Made by a program: the position numbers and the translations under genes. From an uncultured Flavobacteriales bacterium (GTDB taxonomy: Bacteria; Bacteroidota; Bacteroidia; Flavobacteriales_D; Crocinitomicaceae): DNA of 64,000 nt. The DNA is taken from assembly GCA_903945495.1 (NCBI GenBank), contig CAJAVU010000023.1:1-64000 (forward strand), in the 5' to 3' direction. Position 1 is the first letter of the stretch. Every line of letters begins with the position of its first letter. Below are positions 8,428 through 17,807 of the stretch, piece after piece. The notes beneath the pieces were generated by a model, which worked only from the letters and a program-made list of their open reading frames with translations, was not told where the DNA came from and made no database searches.

Positions 8428-10161
8428 TTACAATTTAAACATCGATGATGCAATTTTATTTTTCACACCTGTACCAGAATAGATACAAGAGAACCCTACT
8501 TGAGAACCTTTTGGTGCTGCTTTTAAGAATCGCATAGCTTCAGCACTCAATGTACTACCTGTACCTGTAACCGTTTTCGGTGCACCAGGAATACTCATAG
8601 CCCATTGTGTAACTTGGAATTTCGCTTTTGTCAATGGAATACCATCTCCGTAACGAGCATACAGCTGAGTTGCTGTAATCGATCCTTTATCACCATCAGC
8701 CGCTTGACCCCAGTAAATCTCAGCTTTTGGCATTGATTTGATCATGAATTCAAAAGAACCTAAGCTAACTGTTTTGTTTGATGCAGTACTTTTACCAGAA
8801 ACAGTGATTTTACATGTTTTACCAGAACCTGGAGATGCAATCCATTGCGCTCCTGATTTTGACAATGTAACACCACTACCTGAAACCGATGTTTGGTCGT
8901 AACCAGAAGCAACAGCCTCAACAACGTTTTGGTAACCGCGATAAAGTACACGCATATCAGGTAAAGAAACTGTACCTTGAGGTTTCATAACAACAATTTT
9001 CTTTTCCCAAGGCATTGTTTTTGGAACACCTGATTTGTTCAAAATTGTAATCGTACCCGATAAATTCAACTCAGAACCACCAGCTTTAGCAGTAACAAAA
9101 CCACGTCCGTCATGAGTTTCTTTTAAAGAACCACCGTTAACAGTAACGATTGGTTGTTTGTCAGAATCAAACGCTGCCATCATTACTTCGATGTTTACTT
9201 CCTCGTTTGCATTAGCAACCTCAGGACCATACGCCAAAGCAACAATTTTGTTGAATGAATACTCACCACCACCAACACGTCCTCTTACTAGAGCAACAGC
9301 ATCAGCACGCGCAGTCAAAATCTCTTTTTGTAAAGAAGATAAAGAAGCTAAAGCTGCTACTGACGGAGAGTGATCAAATGTTTTACCAATCCAGTGAACT
9401 TCACCTTCTTCGTTTTCCTCCATCTTCACTCGTTCTTGTTTTGTTAACGATTGATAGATTTTAATTAATGCTTCTTGATCATCAACAGAAACTGATTTTA
9501 ATGATTTCTCTAATTGACCTTTTAAATCTTTGAAATCTTTGTATTTGTTAATTTTCGGATCTTTGAATGAATACTTTTTCTCAGATGTAGTTGAAGAAGA
9601 AGCAATCAATTCTGATAAATCAGTACGGTACTTGTTGTATGATTCCCACAACTTTTTACCATTTCCTGATGGATTTTTCAAGTCGTCAGCAATACCCATG
9701 ACAAGCATTGGCTCATCATATTTATCTTTCCCTTCTACATGCATCAAATTCATACGAGCCGGTTTTAACGGTTCTTTTGCATTGTATGGAGTTACGATAA
9801 TTGCTCCTTCACCCGTTTTAGTGACATCTTCACCACACGTTTTAAGGATTTCAGTCTTCATATCATCAATCAACTTAATTTGTTCAGCTGTCATTTTGTC
9901 GATTTTATCAACGACAATTAACAAGGCTTTCGCTTTTTTCTGAACATCTGGAGCAGATTTATCTTCTGCTACTTCTTTTAAGTCTGATCTTTTTTCTTCA
10001 CCGCGACCATATTCATTCAAGTTTGAAATTTGAATGTTTTCTTCGATCGCAACGAATGCGTCCAAAATTGCTTTGGATACGTTAAGAGCCAGAAGTGCGG
10101 TAAGTACTAAGTACATCATACCAATCATCTTCTGTCTTGGGGTTTCTTTTCCTCCTGCCAT
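8428..10161 (-). CDS. gldM: T9SS/gliding motor subunit GldM (PorM)
   Basis: 577 residues. The N-terminus MAGGKETPRQKMIGMMYLVL is the hallmark of GldM, with a single membrane helix at about 13-34 and a long periplasmic part built of helical then beta domains. GldM dimers pair with the GldL helix ring to form the proton-driven motor that powers gliding and T9SS export and contacts the GldK/GldN ring. At 577 residues it is about 60 longer than the well-studied GldM and PorM proteins (roughly 510-520). Genes gldL and gldN flank it with short spacers on the same strand. Confidence 0.95.
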   Translation of the reverse strand: MAGGKETPRQKMIGMMYLVLTALLALNVSKAILDAFVAIEENIQISNLNEYGRGEEKRSDLKEVAEDKSAPDVQKKAKALLIVVDKIDKMTAEQIKLIDDMKTEILKTCGEDVTKTGEGAIIVTPYNAKEPLKPARMNLMHVEGKDKYDEPMLVMGIADDLKNPSGNGKKLWESYNKYRTDLSELIASSSTTSEKKYSFKDPKINKYKDFKDLKGQLEKSLKSVSVDDQEALIKIYQSLTKQERVKMEENEEGEVHWIGKTFDHSPSVAALASLSSLQKEILTARADAVALVRGRVGGGEYSFNKIVALAYGPEVANANEEVNIEVMMAAFDSDKQPIVTVNGGSLKETHDGRGFVTAKAGGSELNLSGTITILNKSGVPKTMPWEKKIVVMKPQGTVSLPDMRVLYRGYQNVVEAVASGYDQTSVSGSGVTLSKSGAQWIASPGSGKTCKITVSGKSTASNKTVSLGSFEFMIKSMPKAEIYWGQAADGDKGSITATQLYARYGDGIPLTKAKFQVTQWAMSIPGAPKTVTGTGSTLSAEAMRFLKAAPKGSQVGFSCIYSGTGVKNKIASSMFKL

Positions 10162-10232
10162 GATTAATTAAATTTTATTGGTTTTCAATAAATTAATGTT
10201 CAATTACATTAAAGTAACAGATTAATTAAAAA

Positions 10233-11045
10233 TTAACCTCTAGTAATTGTCATAGCTTTCAACATGTTACCATACACGTTGTTCAAATCAGTCAAGTTTT
10301 TAGACAACATGGCCATGTTCTCTTTGTACAATCTTGTATCTTCAGCTGAAGCAGACAAGTTAGCCATCATTTCAGTAACTTGAGCTTGGAATTTCTCAGT
10401 AGCCTCTAAGTGAGATGAAGAACCTTTCAATTGTAACTCATAAACATTGTTCAATGCTGCTAAGTTTTTAGAAACTTTTTGCATTTGCTCACCGAATGAT
10501 TCACCTTCTTTAGTATCAGCAGTCATACCTGAAATTGATACAGAAGCTCTTTCATAAGCAGCTGACAAGTTAGCAACTTTATCAGAAGCAGCTTGTAAGC
10601 TAGAAACATAAGAATCAGTTGCTGCAGCTGCAGAAGTAACACCTTTTAATTGTGCTGCGTTCTCACCTAAAGCTCTCATTCCATCTCCTAAACGCTCTAA
10701 TAACGCTCCGTCGATTTTTGCTTCTTCTAACATTTTATCTAATTGATCAGTAATTCCGTTACCTTTTCCACCGCGACCTGCAGCTGGTAATGAATCGTGA
10801 TCTAAATCATCTGAATGACCTAAAGCCAATTCTGGGTACACAAGTTCCCAATTTGGATCTTCGTGAATTGGTTCGAATGCGGAGAAAATGAAGATTAATG
10901 CTTCAGTACTCAAACCAACTACTAGCATTGGCCCTGCAAACGGCCAGTGCATAATTTTAAATAACGCTCCGACGATTACTACTGCTGCACCAAATCCATA
11001 CAGCTTCGCCATAAACTTTTTCCATCCTTTACTTCCTGGTTTCAT
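10233..11045 (-). CDS. gldL: T9SS/gliding motor subunit GldL (PorL)
   Basis: 270 residues. Two membrane helices lie at about 12-30 and 38-56, followed by a cytoplasmic coiled-coil-rich tail. The acidic residue in the second helix, E48 in LSTEALIF, corresponds to the glutamate thought to carry protons in GldL (family knowledge), and the FEP motif follows at 58-60. GldL forms the membrane ring of the rotary motor around GldM. The tail has a periodic Ala/Leu heptad pattern with repeated NLxxLNNVY-like segments (residues about 190-265), which suggests internal duplication. Confidence 0.94.
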   Translation of the reverse strand: MKPGSKGWKKFMAKLYGFGAAVVIVGALFKIMHWPFAGPMLVVGLSTEALIFIFSAFEPIHEDPNWELVYPELALGHSDDLDHDSLPAAGRGGKGNGITDQLDKMLEEAKIDGALLERLGDGMRALGENAAQLKGVTSAAAATDSYVSSLQAASDKVANLSAAYERASVSISGMTADTKEGESFGEQMQKVSKNLAALNNVYELQLKGSSSHLEATEKFQAQVTEMMANLSASAEDTRLYKENMAMLSKNLTDLNNVYGNMLKAMTITRG

Positions 11046-11102
11046 AGTTTTCCTTTGTTTTAGGTTTTAATAAAAATTACTACTTTTTTGTTTGTTGTAT
11101 TC

Positions 11103-12650
11103 TTAGCGCAATTCTATATCGCTTCGAATTTCTTCGCCTCCTTCTTTGGTAATGTCACGCCCACCTCTTCCTAAGTGCGTCATCACATTTCTATAACCAA
11201 CATAAGACTTGGCAGTATCTTGATACTCGTAAGTACGTGTTGCATTTTGTAAGTAATAACCTACATCTTTCCACGAACCTCCGCGTAAAACTTTTCGTTT
11301 CATTGATGGTGGATCCCAATCCATCGCATCATAACGGTAATCTGTATTTAAATCATGAGAGAACTCATACATTGATTCATCATACGCTGTCTCACACCAC
11401 TCTGATACGTTTCCAGCCATACAATATAATCCCCAACCGTTTGGATTGTATGAGAATACTTTTACAGTGTGGAAACCACCATCCTCGAAGTAACGACCTC
11501 TCATTGGTTTAAAGTTACCAAGGAAACATCCAGCTTCATTTCTGATGTAAGGACCACCCCAAGGATATTGAGACATACTCAAATCACCACGTGATGCTCT
11601 TTCCCATTCTGCCTCAGTTGGTAAACGGAAATCATTCACAAATAAATCTCCCATAGCAACCAACCAAGAGTTCAATAATTGTGTTCTCCAAACCGAGAAT
11701 GCTTTTGCTTGAACCCAAGTTACTCCAACGATTGGATAATTATCATACGCTGGGTGCCAGAAATACATGTTTGTCATTGGATCATGGAACGAATATGTAA
11801 AGTCACGAACCCAACACAATGTATCTGGATAAACGTTAATAATCTCATCGATAATAAAACGTTGACGATTTTCATGACCACGGATTGCATTGTTTTGACC
11901 TTTCTTATTGATCACTTGACCTAAATCCAAATCCTGACCAACTGGCTCTTCTGTAAATGGATGAACTGGATTTTCTAACGTTCTATGTTCATCAACAGTT
12001 TTGTTACCATCTTTATCATAACCATTAGGGGTAATGTTTACACGACCTCTTTTTGCAGCTTCGCGCAAATCAATCCAATAGTAACGGAACATCAATTTTC
12101 GCACATCAAGTTCACGTCTTTTATAGTATCGCTCTGGTTGAGGATAATACATATCAGCAAGAACTGGCACTACATCTGGATCAGAATAATCAATTCTTCT
12201 ATCCCAATTCAATGAAAAAATCGAACGATTCAATTCACGATCAGATGGATCATATTCTACGTATTCCAATGCACCTTCATCGAAGTACATATCAGCGTAG
12301 TTAATCCAACGCTCAGCGTCTTCATCTTCCTCTAAACCGGCATAGATTTTTTCTCTAGCAATTGAGTCACGCACCCATTCTACGAACTGACGATACTCAT
12401 TGTTTGAAATTTCCGTTTGGTCCATGTAAAACGCTTGAACAGAAACAGTCTTCGCACGTGTTTGGTGCAAAAACGGTACGTCCATGTCATTCTCTCCCAT
12501 CTGGTAGGAACCAGCAGGAATATAGACCATCCCCATAGGGATCTCAGGATGATATACAGGTCTCCCCATCGCGCCTGTAAGGTGTCCAGTTCTTGTACTA
12601 CAAGAAGCTAACACAACACCAATTACTCCAATTAACAAAAGTTTTTTCAT
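11103..12650 (-). CDS. gldK: T9SS/gliding lipoprotein GldK (PorK)
   Basis: 515 residues. Lipobox LASC with lipid Cys at C17. The body is a formylglycine-generating-enzyme (SUMF1-like) fold, seen in GMVYIPAGSYQMG near the start and FRLPTEAEWERASRG, MAGNVSEWCETAY and VLRGGSWKD near the end. In GldK the fold is structural: it forms the outer-membrane-anchored ring with GldN. The protein is longer than the Flavobacterium johnsoniae protein (about 460), with extra sequence at roughly residues 95-250 rich in Asp, Tyr and Arg between the two halves of the FGE fold. Confidence 0.95.
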   Translation of the reverse strand: MKKLLLIGVIGVVLASCSTRTGHLTGAMGRPVYHPEIPMGMVYIPAGSYQMGENDMDVPFLHQTRAKTVSVQAFYMDQTEISNNEYRQFVEWVRDSIAREKIYAGLEEDEDAERWINYADMYFDEGALEYVEYDPSDRELNRSIFSLNWDRRIDYSDPDVVPVLADMYYPQPERYYKRRELDVRKLMFRYYWIDLREAAKRGRVNITPNGYDKDGNKTVDEHRTLENPVHPFTEEPVGQDLDLGQVINKKGQNNAIRGHENRQRFIIDEIINVYPDTLCWVRDFTYSFHDPMTNMYFWHPAYDNYPIVGVTWVQAKAFSVWRTQLLNSWLVAMGDLFVNDFRLPTEAEWERASRGDLSMSQYPWGGPYIRNEAGCFLGNFKPMRGRYFEDGGFHTVKVFSYNPNGWGLYCMAGNVSEWCETAYDESMYEFSHDLNTDYRYDAMDWDPPSMKRKVLRGGSWKDVGYYLQNATRTYEYQDTAKSYVGYRNVMTHLGRGGRDITKEGGEEIRSDIELR

Positions 12651-12766
12651 TCTACCTCTTTTTTATCTTCCGGACATCAAAAAATTAACATTCTACAGGA
12701 TCTACTATTTTCGATATAACGGAATCTCACCTAAAATGGTTACAAATATTTATATTTTTTTCGAAA

Positions 12767-13711
12767 CTACAACCATCTAGGGTGATTAGATTTCGTAATT
12801 GGTGGTTTCGGAATATAATAACAATACTTTAAAAGTATTTCATGTGAACCTCTTGAAACACTCGCAAGCTTATTAATATTAACATCATATGAATAACCAA
12901 TAACAGCTCCTTGGATAGGCATCCAACCAACCATAACAGCAATCGCATCTGATGTACGATATGTTAAACCACCATAGAATTGGTTGTTCCATATATAACG
13001 TGCATTGATGTCCGCTGAAAACTTAACGAAGTCTGTTCTCATTAAAACATTTGCATCTATTTGACCATTTTGACCAATACCAGAGAATTTCTTCCCTCCC
13101 ATGATGTAGTAATGTCTGGCAACCTGATACGTTTGAGGAATCGTCCCAACCGTTTGTGTTAAAATTGATTCATTCAAGTGAGTTGAAGATAATCCTGCAT
13201 AATAATCTGCATTTCCTTTCCAATAAACCCCAAAGTTCATATCGACGTTTGTTGCTGCAAATTCTGCGGGCAAAGTTGGATCAATCATCGTTTGCGGTGG
13301 AACCCATGTTGGTGCCATTCCAAAGTTCACCATTCCAACACCAACACCAACACTTAAAGTACCTGGATTAAGATGTAGAGGAAAAGCTGCATTCAACAAG
13401 ACATTATTTTGTCTGTTAAAACCAATTGCATCATGAAAAAACGAAACCCCTATGTTTACTGGAATAAATCGTCTTAAATTTGACTCAACATTTAATACAG
13501 CTGAATTCGGTGCACCATTGACTTTATCCCATTGATTTCTGTAAATCGTATTGGCACAAATCGAATTATCACCTTGATCAACCCCTGTTTCACCTGGATT
13601 AATACTCATTTTATCATACATAAAATGTGTTATCAACTTGTCTTGTTGAGCCACCAAAGTACCAGCAACAACGGAAAACAATGACGTTAAGAGAATTATT
13701 TTTTTCTTCAT
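12767..13711 (-). CDS. porP: PorP/SprF-family T9SS outer-membrane protein
   Basis: 314 residues with a signal peptide (1-21, ending TLVAQ). The mature start, QDKLITHFMYDKMSINPGETG, and the repeated Gly/aromatic beta strands are typical of the PorP/SprF family, 14-strand-type outer-membrane barrels that work with T9SS. Its place directly before gldK matches the porP-porK-porL-porM-porN order of Porphyromonas. Family members can serve either the core machine or particular surface adhesins (SprF with SprB); position here favours the core role. Confidence 0.9.
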   Translation of the reverse strand: MKKKIILLTSLFSVVAGTLVAQQDKLITHFMYDKMSINPGETGVDQGDNSICANTIYRNQWDKVNGAPNSAVLNVESNLRRFIPVNIGVSFFHDAIGFNRQNNVLLNAAFPLHLNPGTLSVGVGVGMVNFGMAPTWVPPQTMIDPTLPAEFAATNVDMNFGVYWKGNADYYAGLSSTHLNESILTQTVGTIPQTYQVARHYYIMGGKKFSGIGQNGQIDANVLMRTDFVKFSADINARYIWNNQFYGGLTYRTSDAIAVMVGWMPIQGAVIGYSYDVNINKLASVSRGSHEILLKYCYYIPKPPITKSNHPRWL

Positions 13712-13741
13712 AAATTCTTTTTCGCTTACATAATAAACATA

Positions 13742-13765
13742 GGAGAAATTGATTAAAACTTCTCC
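13742..13765 (-). promoter_or_regulatory. Hairpin in the porP 5' leader
   Basis: A 6-bp perfect inverted repeat GGAGAA (13742-13747) / TTCTCC (13760-13765) with a 12-base AT-rich loop, 31 bases upstream of the porP start. It would lie in the leader of the porP-gld transcript. It may protect or regulate the mRNA; no protein-binding family is recognised. Confidence 0.3.
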
Positions 13766-13882
13766 AATTGGCGACTAAAATAAATATTTTTCTTTACAAA
13801 TGAAACTTTTTTCCTCTTTAGTTGTGAGAAAAGACAGAAACAAACAAGAATGAAAAGCTTAGTTAATTTTTAAACACACGGC

Positions 13883-15040
13883 TTAACCTAATTTTTGAAA
13901 AGTTTTCCACCATAAATCTGGCATTTCATTTTTCATTGCTAATTCATAATCGGAATGATCACACGGAACCATATGGTGGCGTTCATATTTAGAACCGGAC
14001 TGTGCAGGATAAGGAACCTCCATCCACCAACGTTCAGACTTGTTGCTTTTATAAAACACTATAACATCCTTAAAATCATCCAAATGAACTGTGAAACGCA
14101 TATAATCTCGTTTGCTTCCAACCGGAAAATCACCTTTACGTTGCGAAACACCATCGATAAAATACCAGATAACTTGTGCAATTAAACTGGATAAACTTCC
14201 AGCTGTAGCTTCAGGAAAATAATTAAAAATCCCTAAACAGGTTAATTTATCACTGATACCTGCATATTTAGAAATCTGACAAATTTGATCTGCATAAAAT
14301 CCATTCGGATATTGATAATCTGGCTGGCGTATTTCCGAAGCTCTGACACTTTGCATATCAATACTTAAAATGTCTGAATTTCGTAAATGTGGCTCCGACT
14401 TCTTAAAATTCGCATTGAATTCACCTAAACGACACGTATCAAAATATAATTTCTCAAACAAATCCATTTCGTGTTTTGACGCAAACGGTGCTTGCAATCC
14501 AATATTGGCATGATTAAACAAATAACAAGGTCTCTCCAACAATAAGTGACTTAAATATCCATCTGCTTTCAATGGCACATCAGGATTCCCTAAATCAAGT
14601 TTGTAATCAACACTACAAAGATTGACCATTTGTTCTAATTGTGCGTAACCACGATACAAAGCCATTGTTAAATCTTGCGAACCACCGACAATAATTGGCA
14701 CTATATTTTCTTTTACCAATTCAGCCACAACTTGACTAACGGCAAAATAGGTATCGGCAATATCTTTTCCAGGTAATATATTTCCTAGATCATACAAGGA
14801 CATTTGCCAATCTAAACCAAGATTTAAATCGTAGAAGAATGAACGAAACTTTTCTTCATTTTGATTGCGTTCTTTCAAATCAGCCCCTCTGTATTCTGGG
14901 ACATACATTAATGCAATACCTTTTTCCTTAATTTCAGGAAATGAATCAAATGAATAACGTTGAATGACAGCACCAATTTGCTGTTCCGCATAGTCTTTTT
15001 CAATTTCAACTTGTGAAAAATAGATTGAAATGTCTTTCAT
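13883..15040 (-). CDS. Arginase/formimidoylglutamase-fold protein with degraded metal site
   Basis: 385 residues with the arginase (ureohydrolase) layout, but three of the six Mn ligands are replaced. Motif 1 reads GGSQD at 119-123 (Gln where GGDHS/GGGHE has His). Motif 2 reads VDYKLD at 144-149 (Lys where DAHxD has His; both Asp kept). Motif 3 reads SIDMQS at 226-231 (Gln for the second Asp of SxDxDxxD). It therefore is probably not an active ureohydrolase. It lies between topA and porP-gldK, a neighbourhood seen in many Flavobacteriia, so a structural or regulatory link with T9SS or the envelope is plausible (inference). No signal peptide: cytoplasmic. Confidence 0.8.
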   Translation of the reverse strand: MKDISIYFSQVEIEKDYAEQQIGAVIQRYSFDSFPEIKEKGIALMYVPEYRGADLKERNQNEEKFRSFFYDLNLGLDWQMSLYDLGNILPGKDIADTYFAVSQVVAELVKENIVPIIVGGSQDLTMALYRGYAQLEQMVNLCSVDYKLDLGNPDVPLKADGYLSHLLLERPCYLFNHANIGLQAPFASKHEMDLFEKLYFDTCRLGEFNANFKKSEPHLRNSDILSIDMQSVRASEIRQPDYQYPNGFYADQICQISKYAGISDKLTCLGIFNYFPEATAGSLSSLIAQVIWYFIDGVSQRKGDFPVGSKRDYMRFTVHLDDFKDVIVFYKSNKSERWWMEVPYPAQSGSKYERHHMVPCDHSDYELAMKNEMPDLWWKTFQKLG

Positions 15041-15141
15041 TTTCTTTGATTTTCATCAAATCTAACTGAAATATACGGCTACAAAATTCCACTCAACAGA
15101 AAGTATTGAATAGAGAAATGTTCAAAAATGACTTTTTACAG

Positions 15142-17532
15142 TTATTTTTTCTTTGCTGGCGCTTTCTTTTTGGCTGGAGCTTTCTTTTTAACAGCTGTGG
15201 TAGTCGTTGCAGCCTTAGCGAATCGACCTTTACCTTTTGATGATTTCGGTTGATCAGCAGCAATTACTAAACATTCTTCCAAAGTCAATTTTTCAGCTTC
15301 AGTACCTTTTGGCAATTTGAAATTATCTTTTCCAATTTTCAAGTAAGCTCCCCAACGACCATTCAACAATTGAACGTCAGCATTTTCAGCGAACACCTTG
15401 ATTAATTTGTTTGCATCAGCCTCACGTTTTTCCAAAATGATTTCAACTGCACGATCATAGGTAATCGACATTGGGTTCTCATCTTTCGGAATTGAAGCAA
15501 AGATTTTACCGTGTTGAATGTATGGCCCAAATCGACCAACGTTTGCTTTTACAACTAACTCTTCAAATTCACCAAGCGTACGAGGCAATTTGAATAACTC
15601 TAAGGCTTGTTCTAAGGTAATACTTCCGATTGATTGATCTTTTTGCAAAGAAGCAAATTGTGGTTTTTCACCATCTGTTTGCTCATCACCAACTTGAATC
15701 ATTGGTCCAAATCGACCGATTCGCGCAATAATTTTCTTTCCACTTTCTGGGTGAACACCTAACTCACGTTCACCAGTTGCACGTTCAGAGTGCTCAAGTG
15801 TATTTTCAACGTTTTTGTGGAATGGATCATAGAATTGGTGAATCATCTTCGTCCAATCGATTAATCCTTTTGCAATTTCATCAAACTCCTCCTCTACTTT
15901 TGCTGTAAAATTGTAATCCATGATTAACTCGAAATGATCTTTCAAGAAATCCGTTACAACAATTCCAATATCGGTTGGAGATAATTTATTTTTTTCTTTA
16001 CCAGTAACTTCAGAACGAACTTCTTCTACTAGTTGATTGTCTTTCAATTTTTTGAAAATGTACTTACGTTCTTCACCTTCTCGCTCATTTTTCTCAACAT
16101 ATCCACGTTTTTGAATAGTTGAAATTGTTGGAGCATAAGTAGATGGACGACCAATTCCTAGTTCTTCCATTTTCTTTACCAACGAAGCCTCAACATAACG
16201 TGATGGTGGACGAGAGAAACGTTCAATCGCAGTGATTTCGTTTACTTTCAATACCTCACCGACAGAAACTTGTGGTAATAAATCTGAAGCAACTTCTTCT
16301 TCGTCGTCTTCTTGGTCAACATTCGATTCAAGATACACTCTCAAGAATCCGTCAAACATAATAACTTCACCTTTCGCTTGAAAATGCTCATTTACAGCAG
16401 GTGAAGCAATTTTGATTGTCGTTCTTTCCAATTGAGCATGTGCCATTTGAGAAGCAATTGAACGCTTCCAAATCAAATCATACAAACGTTCTTCGTCGCG
16501 TTCAGCAGTAATTGAATGTACACCAAAATCTGTTGGACGAATCGCCTCATGCGCTTCTTGAGCGTTGTTGCTTTTCGTTTTATATTTCGTTGGCTTCGAA
16601 TAATCAGATCCGTAAGCACGTTCGATTTCATTTTTTGCTCCTGTGATTGCTGTTTCAGACAAATTCACAGAATCAGTTCTCATATATGTGATTTTTCCAG
16701 CTTCATACAAACGCTGTGCAACAGACATTGTACGTGAAACAGAGAAACCTAATTTCAAACTTGCCTCTTGTTGCAAAGTTGAAGTTGTGAATGGGGCCGC
16801 TGGTGATTTTGTTGCAGGTTTTTTCTGAACATCATCAACAGTGAATATTGCACCATTGCATTTATTTAAAAAGTCTAGTGACTCTTTTTCATTTGTTAAT
16901 TGCTTCGAAAGTTCCGATTTAATTTTTCCTTTCGCTGCTGCAAATAATCCATTTACACGGAAAAAACTTTCAGAATTATGCTTTTGAATTTCGCGTTCAC
17001 GATCAACAATTAAACGCACAGCAACTGATTGCACACGACCTGCAGACAAACTTGGACGAACTTTTTTCCAAAGAACTGGAGAAAGTTCAAAACCAACAAT
17101 TCGATCTAAGACTCTTCGTGCTTGTTGTGCATCAACTAATTCTTTATTGATTTTACGCGGATTATCAATTGCTTTTAAAATTGCCGCTTTCGTAATTTCG
17201 TTAAATGTAATTCGCTTTGTGTCTTTCTTTTCCAAGTTCAATGTCTCGAACAAGTGCCAAGAAATAGCTTCTCCTTCGCGGTCCTCATCGGTCGCTAGCC
17301 ATACCGTTTCGGCCTCCTTTGCTAATTTTTTCAATTCAGCAACAATTTGTTTCTTGTCGGCGGAGACTTCATAGTTGGGATGGAAATTATTGTCTATCTC
17401 AATTGCGATTCCTTTTTTCGCCAAATCTCGAACGTGTCCAAAGCTTGATTTTACAACGAAGTCTTTTCCCAAGTAACCTTCAATAGTTTTAGCCTTAGCT
17501 GGGGACTCAACGATAACGAGATTTTTTGCCAT
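15142..17532 (-). CDS. topA: DNA topoisomerase I (type IA)
   Basis: 796 residues from the ATG at 17532; a longer reading from 17571 would begin inside the promoter -7 box and is rejected. The TOPRIM domain begins KNLVIVESPAKAKTIEGYLG with the acidic metal motif ATDEDREGEA. The active-site tyrosine is Y283 in GKITYMRTDS. C-terminal to the type IA core are several Topo_C repeats (GRFGPxIQ, GRFGPYIQHG, GRWGAYLKIG) instead of zinc fingers, then a Lys/Ala/Pro tail KKKAPAKKK. It relaxes negative supercoils. Divergent from miaB across a 275-base region. Confidence 0.96.
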   Translation of the reverse strand: MAKNLVIVESPAKAKTIEGYLGKDFVVKSSFGHVRDLAKKGIAIEIDNNFHPNYEVSADKKQIVAELKKLAKEAETVWLATDEDREGEAISWHLFETLNLEKKDTKRITFNEITKAAILKAIDNPRKINKELVDAQQARRVLDRIVGFELSPVLWKKVRPSLSAGRVQSVAVRLIVDREREIQKHNSESFFRVNGLFAAAKGKIKSELSKQLTNEKESLDFLNKCNGAIFTVDDVQKKPATKSPAAPFTTSTLQQEASLKLGFSVSRTMSVAQRLYEAGKITYMRTDSVNLSETAITGAKNEIERAYGSDYSKPTKYKTKSNNAQEAHEAIRPTDFGVHSITAERDEERLYDLIWKRSIASQMAHAQLERTTIKIASPAVNEHFQAKGEVIMFDGFLRVYLESNVDQEDDEEEVASDLLPQVSVGEVLKVNEITAIERFSRPPSRYVEASLVKKMEELGIGRPSTYAPTISTIQKRGYVEKNEREGEERKYIFKKLKDNQLVEEVRSEVTGKEKNKLSPTDIGIVVTDFLKDHFELIMDYNFTAKVEEEFDEIAKGLIDWTKMIHQFYDPFHKNVENTLEHSERATGERELGVHPESGKKIIARIGRFGPMIQVGDEQTDGEKPQFASLQKDQSIGSITLEQALELFKLPRTLGEFEELVVKANVGRFGPYIQHGKIFASIPKDENPMSITYDRAVEIILEKREADANKLIKVFAENADVQLLNGRWGAYLKIGKDNFKLPKGTEAEKLTLEECLVIAADQPKSSKGKGRFAKAATTTTAVKKKAPAKKKAPAKKK

Positions 17533-17568
17533 AGTTTGCAATTTAGATTGATGAAGCAAATTTCGGTG

Positions 17569-17576
17569 CAAAAGTA
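17569..17576 (-). promoter_or_regulatory. Putative topA promoter -7 box
   Basis: On the minus strand TACTTTTG matches the Bacteroidota -7 consensus TAnnTTTG exactly and lies 36 bases before the topA ATG. An upstream TTG occurs about 21 bases away and could serve as a weak -33 element. Supports the start at 17532. Confidence 0.5.
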
Positions 17577-17634
17577 AACGTATTTCTATTCAAAAAACAA
17601 TGAAAAAAATTTAGTTGACATATTATATAGTTCT

Positions 17635-17651
17635 TTTAACCTATGGTTAAA
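17635..17651. promoter_or_regulatory. Palindrome in the topA-miaB divergent region
   Basis: A 7-bp inverted repeat TTTAACC-TAT-GGTTAAA sits between the topA and miaB promoters. The symmetry and position suggest a dimeric DNA-binding protein site; no regulator is known from the sequence. It is 96 bases upstream of the miaB -33 element. Confidence 0.35.
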
Positions 17652-17746
17652 GATTTTTCGTCTCAAAAAATATTTTTTCGACGTGCGATTTCAGATGATG
17701 AATTTTACCATTTTATCAAATTTTGGCAAAAAATAAAAACTGCCAT

Positions 17747-17778
17747 TTTGACACACTTCTGATTTTTCCTTATTTTTG
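17747..17778 (+). promoter_or_regulatory. Promoter of the miaB-secG operon (Bacteroidota type)
   Basis: TTTG at 17747-17750, a 20-base spacer, then TATTTTTG at 17771-17778, a full match to TTTG-(19-20)-TAnnTTTG recognised by the Bacteroidota primary sigma factor. The predicted start of transcription is about 20-25 bases before the miaB ATG at 17808. Confidence 0.65.
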
Positions 17779-17807
17779 CTTCCTTAATAGAAATTGAACA
17801 CACCAAC

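Noticed and set aside
17533-17571. Longer topA start at 17571
   Set aside because: It begins within the -7 box of the promoter, and the conserved protein start is at 17532.
17614-17632. Sigma-70-like TTGACA/TATTAT promoter in the topA-miaB region
   Set aside because: Bacteroidota use TTTG/TAnnTTTG; the elements lie too close together, and a better match stands at 17747-17778.
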